NCBI GenBank assembly: GCA_910577795.1
Contig: CAJTNW010000039.1
Location: 1 to 12,760, forward strand
Reading direction: 5' to 3'
Length of the DNA: 12,760 nt
Origin: an uncultured Christensenella sp.
Lineage (GTDB): Bacteria; Bacillota; Clostridia; Christensenellales; UBA3700
The position numbers and the translations under genes were made by a program. The stretch's first letter is position 1. Each line of letters starts with the position of its first letter. The notes under the pieces were generated by a model. The model worked only from the letters and a program-made list of their open reading frames with translations, had not been told where the DNA came from and ran no database searches. This document shows, one piece after another, positions 8,286 to 12,760 of the stretch.

Positions 8286-8303
8286 TTCAAAAATCGGTAC
8301 TAA
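8286..8303 (+). repeat. 18-bp direct repeat, copy 2 (TTCAAAAATCGGTACTAA)
   Basis: This is an exact copy of 7607-7624, here 42 bp before the ATG of the small membrane-protein gene. Both copies are on the same strand and precede a gene start, so a shared regulatory site is plausible. The pair also brackets the acetyltransferase gene. Confidence 0.75.
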
Positions 8304-8344
8304 ATATTCGTAATTATAGATTTAATATAATGGAGGAATATCTT

Positions 8345-8752
8345 ATGGGTGCATTTATTGCATTAATAGTTGTGTCAACTTTATTGTTTTGCAGTATTTA
8401 TATCTTTGAAATTATGGCTTGCTTTGGTAAATGTGGCAAGTTGATGAGAGGATATAATGAAGCCTGCACTAATCTTAATCAAGATAATAAAAAAGAGCAA
8501 AAGTTTGTACTCCGTGTTTATGCCATAAAGTCAATTATTGTTACAATGGTTTTACACGCATCTATACTTTCTTTTATTTTTAAACAATATATAGCAGGAG
8601 GAGTTTTGTTGGCAGCAGTATTTGTTGTTTGGGGAATAATAGAATTAATATTAAAGTATAACAAAAAATATCAAACCGCAAAATATGAAATATCTGACGA
8701 AAAGAGAATCCAATTATATTATGAAAATTTAAAAAACAATAAGACTGAATAA
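8345..8752 (+). CDS. Small membrane protein, about 135 aa, possibly DUF3784-like
   Basis: I chose the ATG at 8345 because GGAGG (8332-8336) sits 8 nt upstream. The longer open frame from TTG at 8282 has no such site and would overlap the 18-bp repeat. The protein has a hydrophobic N-terminal helix (about 3-25), a short polar region with GKCGKLMRGYNEA (29-41), a central hydrophobic stretch (about 60-98, likely two helices) and a charged C-terminal tail. The G-K-x-G-x-L-x-x-G-Y-N pattern is reminiscent of the DUF3784 family of small Firmicute membrane proteins, but the match is weak. Function is unknown. It ends at the bidirectional terminator at 8754-8785. Confidence 0.75.
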   Translation: MGAFIALIVVSTLLFCSIYIFEIMACFGKCGKLMRGYNEACTNLNQDNKKEQKFVLRVYAIKSIIVTMVLHASILSFIFKQYIAGGVLLAAVFVVWGIIELILKYNKKYQTAKYEISDEKRIQLYYENLKNNKTE

Positions 8753-8753
8753 T

Positions 8754-8785
8754 AAAAAAGTACTAGTAAAATCTAGTACTTTTTT
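8754..8785. terminator. Bidirectional intrinsic terminator
   Basis: A perfect 13-bp stem (8754-8766 with 8773-8785) with a 6-nt loop has an A-run on the left arm and a T-run on the right arm. It can therefore end transcripts from both sides: the small membrane-protein gene on the plus strand and the SNF2 helicase on the minus strand, whose genes converge here. Confidence 0.9.
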
Positions 8786-8802
8786 ATTTGCATAATGTTA
8801 AA

Positions 8803-10959
8803 TTAAGTATTTTGCATTAATTCACGTTTTTTGTTTATTCTAGCAGTTTCTTCTTCAATTAAATTGTTAAAGGTACTTTCGTCAATTTCCATATTTAATT
8901 GTGCAGCCAATGATTTGTCAGCAAAGGCATCAAAAACTTTTTGTTTATCTTTTAAAAGTTTGTTAAGTTGTTCGTCAATAGTATCTTCTGCAAGTAACCT
9001 GTAAACAAGTACATTTCTTGCTTGCCCCATTCTGTAAGAACGCGAAATTGCTTGGTTTTCTATAGATGGTTTAAATTGTGGTTCGCAAATAACTACAACA
9101 CTTGCGGACTGTATGTTAAGTCCTGTGCCACCAGACTGGATTTGAGCAACCAATACACTGCCATCAGGTGCGTCATCAAACTCGTCAATAATTTCTTGTC
9201 TTCTTTGTGGTGGTATTTCGCCAGTTATAGGACCATAACATTTATCTTGTAGTAATAACGCAATTTTTTGTATAGTATCCAAAAAGAATGAAAATACAAT
9301 TACTTTTCTTTCTTCGTCTTCCGCTTCTTCTAAAATTTCAAGTAATCTTTGTGCTTTTGAAGAATTATTTAAATCGTCAACATTCCAAGATACTCTTCTT
9401 GCATTTGCATAATGTTTATCAAGTATAGCATTTTCATATAAAAATTCTTCTTCCTTTGAAATTTCACACCATTCTTCGCTTTCAATTAGTTCTGGCAATT
9501 CTGTCAATACATCACTTCGTTTTCTTCTAAAATAAACAGGTGATACCTTTTCTCTAAACTTTTGTGCGTGTGCCATATAAGTTATGTTGCGTATAGAAAG
9601 TGCAATTTGCGGTTGTAAAATAGATATTAATGAAATCATTTCATCTACGCGGTTTTCTAGGGCAGTACCTGTCATAAACAATATTCTTTCACATTTTTTG
9701 CATATTTTTTTAGTATTTTTTGTACGTTTTGCGTCTGGATTTTTTATATAGTGTGCTTCATCAACAATTAATAGGGATATTTTAAAGTCTTCAGGTAGCC
9801 TTAAGTTAGCAGTTGTTTCGTAAGTTGTAACTCCAACTCCGCCATTTTGTAGCCAGATATTCAAATTTTCTATTTTATTTGTGCCATGAATTTTTATTGC
9901 AGTTAAATCGCTGTGTTTTTCTACTTCTCTTTGCCAGTTAGTAAGTACACTTGCTGGACAAATTACTAAAAAATGAGTCTCACCACTATTTTTTAGGCAC
10001 ACCATACTTGCTATTGCTTGTATAGTTTTACCTAATCCCATTTCGTCACCAAGTAAAACATTTTTTTGATGCAAAATGTATTTTACACCTAATTCCTGAT
10101 ATTTTCTTAATGTGCAATTTAGTCCTAATAGGTTTAAGTTCACATTGCTAATATTTTGAGCAAGTTCTTCAGGTAGACCTTTAATATCGCTTTCTGTTTT
10201 GCTAATTAAATCTGGTACTATATCCTCTAGGGTTGTAAAATATTCTATGTTATTTTCAACAAAATCTGCCCATAAATTATATTTTGATGCATTATAGTTG
10301 TTTTCTATTTGTTGTTGTGTTTGTTGTATATTAACAAAAGTTTCAGTTTTTATTAATTGTTGCAACTTATCAAATGCGGATAAGGCAGTTTGTTTTTTGG
10401 CTTTTGAGGTAAAAAACCATTTTACATTGCTTGCCATAACCATTGTAGTGTCTATCAAACCATTTACTAAATTGTAATTTTGTGAATAAAAACGTTTAAT
10501 TTCTTTAATCGGTTGGTAATTGTTTTTATAAATGTAAATTGCTTTGATAAGTTCTGTTGAGTAATCATTTTTATCATCTGCATTTAACTTTAACTTCATA
10601 TCTTTTTTTATATTTTGATAGATATCATTAAATACCTTTTTTATAAGTAACGCAGATTCCTCACTTATGCCATTTATATCAATTAATGTTATAGTTGATA
10701 CTTTTTCCAAATCGGCAAAAGTGTTTATGTTATTATCTTTTAAAGTTTTTATTTTTAATCCGCTTTTGTAATTACTTAACTCATCTACAGAAATAGTTTG
10801 CAAAATTTTTGAAGTTTCAAAGCAAATACATGACTCTGCTATTTTTTTAATGTCAAGTTTAGCAGTGCCATATTTTTTTATAATTTTAGTAGAAACATTA
10901 AAAACCTTTTTGTGTTGATTTATTAAATCAATAACATCTTCAGGTACAAAATTTTTCAC
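8803..10959 (-). CDS. SNF2-family DEAD/DEAH-box helicase-like ATPase
   Basis: This 718-aa protein carries all SNF2 motifs in the C-terminal part: LRKYQELGVKYIL (284-296), Walker A GDEMGLGKT (304-312), ICPASVLTNWQREV (333-346), DEAH box VDEAH (399-403), MTGTALENR (429-437), GGTGLNIQSA (610-619) and QAISRSYRMGQ (636-646). SNF2 ATPases translocate on double-stranded DNA and remodel bound proteins; bacterial members are linked to transcription, repair or defence. The first 280 residues are not the usual SWIM region. They include a probable helix-hairpin-helix DNA-binding segment (about 70-112, around DINGISEESALLI). The start codon is GTG, supported by AGGAG (complement of 10968-10972) 8 nt upstream and by the promoter just before it. 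No methyltransferase or nuclease is adjacent, so there is no direct evidence for a defence cassette. Confidence 0.9.
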   Translation of the reverse strand: MKNFVPEDVIDLINQHKKVFNVSTKIIKKYGTAKLDIKKIAESCICFETSKILQTISVDELSNYKSGLKIKTLKDNNINTFADLEKVSTITLIDINGISEESALLIKKVFNDIYQNIKKDMKLKLNADDKNDYSTELIKAIYIYKNNYQPIKEIKRFYSQNYNLVNGLIDTTMVMASNVKWFFTSKAKKQTALSAFDKLQQLIKTETFVNIQQTQQQIENNYNASKYNLWADFVENNIEYFTTLEDIVPDLISKTESDIKGLPEELAQNISNVNLNLLGLNCTLRKYQELGVKYILHQKNVLLGDEMGLGKTIQAIASMVCLKNSGETHFLVICPASVLTNWQREVEKHSDLTAIKIHGTNKIENLNIWLQNGGVGVTTYETTANLRLPEDFKISLLIVDEAHYIKNPDAKRTKNTKKICKKCERILFMTGTALENRVDEMISLISILQPQIALSIRNITYMAHAQKFREKVSPVYFRRKRSDVLTELPELIESEEWCEISKEEEFLYENAILDKHYANARRVSWNVDDLNNSSKAQRLLEILEEAEDEERKVIVFSFFLDTIQKIALLLQDKCYGPITGEIPPQRRQEIIDEFDDAPDGSVLVAQIQSGGTGLNIQSASVVVICEPQFKPSIENQAISRSYRMGQARNVLVYRLLAEDTIDEQLNKLLKDKQKVFDAFADKSLAAQLNMEIDESTFNNLIEEETARINKKRELMQNT

Positions 10960-10980
10960 AATATTATCTCCTATTTTTAA

Positions 10981-11009
10981 ATTATATCATATTCATTTTA
11001 ATTTAACAA
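10981..11009 (-). promoter_or_regulatory. Promoter of the SNF2 gene
   Basis: On the minus strand, TTGTTA (complement of 11004-11009) and TATAAT (complement of 10981-10986) are spaced by 17 bp, with TGA just before the -10 (extended -10). Transcription would start near 10974, giving a leader of only about 15 nt. Confidence 0.75.
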
Positions 11010-11113
11010 GTCGCTTAATTCTAAATATTAAATTTTCTTTTATGTGCAATTATTTATTTAAAAATATGGGAATAATTATTATAAAAATTAAATTTTATTT
11101 TTTGGAGGGCAAA

Positions 11114-12046
11114 ATGATTTTAAATACTGGTTCAAGAACAGATATTGTTCAATATTTTTCTGATTGGCTGTTAAAAAGATTTGAGGAAGGTGTGGTGTAT
11201 AGTCGTAATCCGCTTTATCCATGCAAAGTTACTCGCTATGAGTTATCTCCAGATAAAATAGATGTGGTTTTATTTTGTTCAAAAAATTACAGACCTATTT
11301 TGCCAAGACTGCATGAAATAACTGATAAATATAATACTTATTTTTATTATACCATAACTGCTTACGGAATAGATATTGAACCAGGTGTACCATCAATAGA
11401 TGAGAGCATAAAAACTCTAATTGAATTATCTAAAATTGTAGGCAAAAATAAAGTCGCTTGGCGGTATGACCCTATTTTATTTACTGAAAAATATGGTATA
11501 AAACAACATTCAAAAACTTTTGAATATATTGCCTCAAAAGTAGCGCCATATATAGATAGATGTATTTTTTCTTTTGTTGGAATGTACAAGCAATTATACT
11601 ATAATATGCCAGAAATAATACCTATGACAGAAAATGATAAAACTAATATGGTGGCAGTTTTAGGTAGTGTTGCAAAAAAATATAAAATACAAATACAAAC
11701 TTGTGCAACAGATATCGATTATTCTATTTACGGAATAAAAAGTTCAGGTTGCGTAACACTAGATATTTTAGGTAAAGCAAATAGTATTAAGTTTAAAAAA
11801 ATTAAGCATAAAGGTATGAAAAAAGGTTGCCATTGCATAGTAAACAGAGATATTGGTGCGTTTGAAACTTGCCAAAATGGCTGCAGATATTGTTATGCAA
11901 ACAAACATCCCGAAAAATCAAAAGAGAATTTTAAACAACATAATCCCAACGCAAATATTTTAATAGGGGAAGTAAAACCAACTGACGAAATAGTCATCGC
12001 AAATCAACAGTCATTTATAAAACAAACAAAAAATAAAAGTGATTAA
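11114..12046 (+). CDS. DUF1848 family protein with a C-terminal radical-SAM-like cysteine motif
   Basis: The protein is 310 aa from the ATG at 11114, chosen because GGAGGG (11104-11109) sits 4 nt upstream. The open frame reaches back to 11042 without a ribosome site. DUF1848 hallmarks are GSRTDI (6-11), the RNP segment (31-33), ITAYGIDIEPGVPS (81-94), VAWRYDPILF (114-123), QTCATDIDYSIYGI (196-209) and a cysteine-rich C-terminus. That end has Cys239 and Cys241, then C-x3-C-x2-C (Cys253, Cys257, Cys260) in CQNGCRYCYAN. This spacing matches the 4Fe-4S ligand motif that radical SAM enzymes carry near the N-terminus. The family's function is unknown, and iron-sulfur binding is an inference. The gene is divergent from the SNF2 helicase and shares its 154-bp intergenic region. 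No clear plus-strand terminator follows. Confidence 0.87.
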   Translation: MILNTGSRTDIVQYFSDWLLKRFEEGVVYSRNPLYPCKVTRYELSPDKIDVVLFCSKNYRPILPRLHEITDKYNTYFYYTITAYGIDIEPGVPSIDESIKTLIELSKIVGKNKVAWRYDPILFTEKYGIKQHSKTFEYIASKVAPYIDRCIFSFVGMYKQLYYNMPEIIPMTENDKTNMVAVLGSVAKKYKIQIQTCATDIDYSIYGIKSSGCVTLDILGKANSIKFKKIKHKGMKKGCHCIVNRDIGAFETCQNGCRYCYANKHPEKSKENFKQHNPNANILIGEVKPTDEIVIANQQSFIKQTKNKSD

Positions 12047-12056
12047 AATAATAAGA

Positions 12057-12129
12057 TAAAAAAATAGTAATGACAGTGCCAACGCTCAAAGCATAAGCCG
12101 TGATTTCAAAAGAAATCGCCATTACTATT
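12057..12129 (-). ncRNA. Structured small RNA candidate A with its own terminator (minus strand)
   Basis: On the minus strand, a perfect 10-bp outer stem (12129-12120 with 12072-12063) encloses about 47 nt and is followed by a run of seven T (ending at 12058). Inside is a perfect 6-bp hairpin with a UUUU loop (GATTTC/GAAATC) and a second possible stem (AUGC/GCGU). Together these give a three-way junction. The T-tract lies only on the minus-strand side. No minus-strand protein gene exists here, so this is either a small RNA or the 3' end of a short transcript. It points toward the 3' end of the DUF1848 gene. I do not recognise a known riboswitch or sRNA family. Confidence 0.5.
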
Positions 12130-12132
12130 ATT

Positions 12133-12206
12133 ATAATACAACAAGATTTGATAAAAGTCCACTAATTTTGACCAATATTAGAAATTTTACAATATTATAT
12201 TGTCAA
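12133..12206 (-). promoter_or_regulatory. Possible promoters for RNA candidate A
   Basis: Two minus-strand options exist. TTGACA (complement of 12201-12206) with TCTAAT (complement of 12177-12182) at 18 bp spacing would start near 12170. TGGACT (complement of 12156-12161) with TATTAT (complement of 12133-12138) at 17 bp would start near 12126, at the outer stem of RNA A. Neither is decisive. Confidence 0.4.
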
Positions 12207-12240
12207 ATAATTTATATAAAATCAAAAGTTTAAAAAATAA

Positions 12241-12301
12241 TAAAAAAAGAGTCGCAATCCTGTCCTTTCGACCATATCTATTAAGGTCCATGCAACTCTA
12301 T
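12241..12301 (-). ncRNA. Structured small RNA candidate B, about 60 nt, with dedicated promoter and terminator (minus strand)
   Basis: On the minus strand, a 9-bp outer stem (12299-12291 with 12256-12248, one G-U pair) encloses 34 nt and is followed by six further T (12247-12242), an intrinsic terminator. The strong promoter at 12308-12336 predicts a start at about 12301, so the transcript would begin at the base of this stem and end at its T-tract. The interior has a possible GACC/GGUC stem and three GGA motifs (UGGACC, AGGACA, AGGAUU). No reading frame of useful length fits. I do not recognise the family. A small regulatory RNA is the best reading; a leader-type terminator without a downstream gene is the alternative. 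Confidence 0.6.
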
Positions 12302-12307
12302 AAAAAT

Positions 12308-12336
12308 ATATTATCATATTAAATAAAAATTGTCAA
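12308..12336 (-). promoter_or_regulatory. Strong promoter for RNA candidate B
   Basis: A perfect TTGACA (complement of 12331-12336) is followed after 17 bp by TAATAT (complement of 12308-12313), with TGA directly before it (extended -10). This is the best sigma-A type -35 box in the window. Confidence 0.72.
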
Positions 12337-12348
12337 ACAATTTTTATT
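12322..12348. repeat. 12-bp perfect inverted repeat over opposed -35 boxes
   Basis: AATAAAAATTGT (12322-12333) and ACAATTTTTATT (12337-12348) are exact reverse complements around CAA. The centre contains the -35 of the minus-strand promoter for RNA B (TTGACA) and that of a plus-strand promoter (TTGTCA). A dimeric regulator bound here could control both directions. The T-run inside the arm means a weak terminator is the alternative. Confidence 0.65.
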
Positions 12349-12359
12349 AATGTTAAAAT
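12330..12359 (+). promoter_or_regulatory. Candidate plus-strand promoter opposite RNA B
   Basis: TTGTCA (12330-12335) and TAAAAT (12354-12359) are 18 bp apart, with TGT before the -10 (extended -10). A transcript would start near 12366 and run through the purine-rich stretch 12400-12480 toward the response-regulator gene. No gene of useful size lies in its first 300 nt, so it may make a long leader or a non-coding RNA. Confidence 0.45.
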
Positions 12360-12444
12360 AGGCAAAATACCATAAATAGAAGTAAATTGTCTTAAATGTG
12401 GCAAGGTGTTATGTAGTAGGATAATGTATAGGAATGACGAAAGA

Positions 12445-12575
12445 TGTCGGAAAAAGGGAGAAAAGTAAGTGTAGAATGTAGTAATATGTAATAAATTGTC
12501 GAATATTATTGAACAAAATATGAAAAAGTAGGAATTTGTGCAATAATGTTAAAAAATATTTAATTTGTTGTCGAT
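12445..12575 (+). promoter_or_regulatory. Cluster of three Spo0A-box-like sites
   Basis: TGTCGGA (12445-12451), TGTCGAA (12497-12503) and TGTCGAT (12569-12575) lie on the same strand. The middle one is a perfect core match to the Spo0A box (TGTCGAA); the others differ at one position. They precede the response-regulator gene. Binding by Spo0A is inferred from the motif only. Confidence 0.4.
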
Positions 12576-12580
12576 ATTGC

Positions 12581-12609
12581 TTGATTTATCAACATTTTTG
12601 TTGTATTAT
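12581..12609 (+). promoter_or_regulatory. Promoter of the response-regulator gene
   Basis: TTGATT (12581-12586) and TATTAT (12604-12609) are spaced by 17 bp, giving a start near 12616 and a leader of about 100 nt. Small dyads (TTGAT/ATCAA at 12581-12592 and CAACA/TGTTG at 12590-12603) overlap it and could be operator half-sites. The last Spo0A-like site ends 5 bp upstream of the -35. Confidence 0.6.
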
Positions 12610-12713
12610 ATATCTGTTGTTTTCAGTAAAAAGGTAGAGTATTTGTTAAAATATATCCTAATTATTGAATAATATTGAATAAAAATATATAATAAGGAGT
12701 GTGGCAAAATAAT

Positions 12714-12760
12714 ATGGAAAGATTAAGATTAATCATAGTAGATAGTGATGAGGAGAATAT
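12714..12760 (+). CDS. Response regulator receiver domain, N-terminal fragment (cut by window end)
   Basis: The visible residues MERLRLIIVDSDEEN match the first strand and acidic pocket of a two-component response regulator (usual pattern L-I-V-D-D-D/E). The second acidic position appears to be serine here (VDSDEE), which is found in some regulators but could weaken metal binding. AAGGAG at 12694-12699 is 14 nt from the ATG, longer than usual. The sequence does not match the ADDN start of Spo0A, so a different regulator is more likely. The output domain lies outside the window. Confidence 0.65.
   Translation, partial: MERLRLIIVDSDEEN

Noticed and set aside
8282..8344. Upstream TTG start adding 21 residues to the small membrane protein
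   Set aside because: There is no ribosome site before the TTG, and the extension covers the 18-bp repeat. GGAGG fits the ATG at 8345.
11042..11113. Upstream ATG start adding 24 residues to the DUF1848 protein
   Set aside because: There is no ribosome site before 11042, the extra residues do not fit the family start, and GGAGGG lies before 11114.
12200..12340. TTGTCAAA sequences at about 12200 and 12330 as Spo0A boxes
   Set aside because: Both are explained as the reverse complement of TTGACA -35 boxes on the minus strand, and they lack the G of TGTCGAA.
12424..12468. A 14-codon plus-strand ORF (MYRNDERCRKKGEK)
   Set aside because: It is very short, with AGG only 3 nt from the ATG and no other coding signal. 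It cannot be told from chance.
12530..12560. AGGAATTT at 12530 as a sigma-H -35 box before the response regulator
   Set aside because: The -35 resembles the consensus, but no GAAT-type -10 is found at the expected spacing.
1..12760. CRISPR array, tRNA, rRNA, insertion sequence or transposase
   Set aside because: No regularly spaced repeats, tRNA cloverleaf, rRNA-like segments or transposase motifs were seen on either strand.

Overview
The window is very AT-rich DNA with strong Shine-Dalgarno sites, consensus sigma-A type promoters, intrinsic terminators with long T-tracts and standard stop codons (TGA is used as a stop). It fits a low-GC Firmicute, most likely a member of the Clostridia. The gene content (a DUF1848 protein, a Gram-positive FtsX-type ABC module and Spo0A-box-like sites) agrees with that. 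I cannot place it to genus.

Layout. Positions 1-22 hold the first codons of a minus-strand gene whose ribosome-binding site lies in a perfect inverted repeat. A strong promoter (164-192) then drives a two-gene Thoeris anti-phage operon: thsA (303-1739, SIR2 NADase plus SLOG sensor) and thsB (1751-2434, TIR-like signal-producing protein). By the known mechanism, ThsB senses phage and makes a cyclic ADP-ribose isomer, which binds the ThsA SLOG domain and switches on NAD+ depletion. A half-size ABC exporter (2563-4293) follows and ends at a very strong terminator. Next is a promoter and a tightly coupled three-gene ABC module: one MacB/LolD-type ATPase and two FtsX-type permeases (4492-7568). 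A GNAT acetyltransferase (7710-8249) and a small membrane protein (8345-8752) come next, each preceded by the same 18-bp repeat. A bidirectional terminator separates them from a convergent SNF2-family helicase (8803-10959, minus strand). A DUF1848 protein with a radical-SAM-like cysteine motif at its C-terminus is divergent from the helicase (11114-12046).

The last part, 12047-12713, has no convincing protein gene but is dense in structure. There are two self-terminating structured small-RNA candidates on the minus strand. One has a near-consensus promoter that would start transcription exactly at its first stem. Its -35 box lies in a 12-bp dyad shared with an opposing plus-strand promoter. 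Three TGTCG motifs resembling Spo0A boxes lie between this dyad and the start of a response-regulator gene that runs off the window at 12714-12760.

The clearest functional system is the Thoeris operon, which is a known system; its ThsB carries an unusual cysteine cluster. The least explained parts are the small-RNA cluster and the duplicated 18-bp element.
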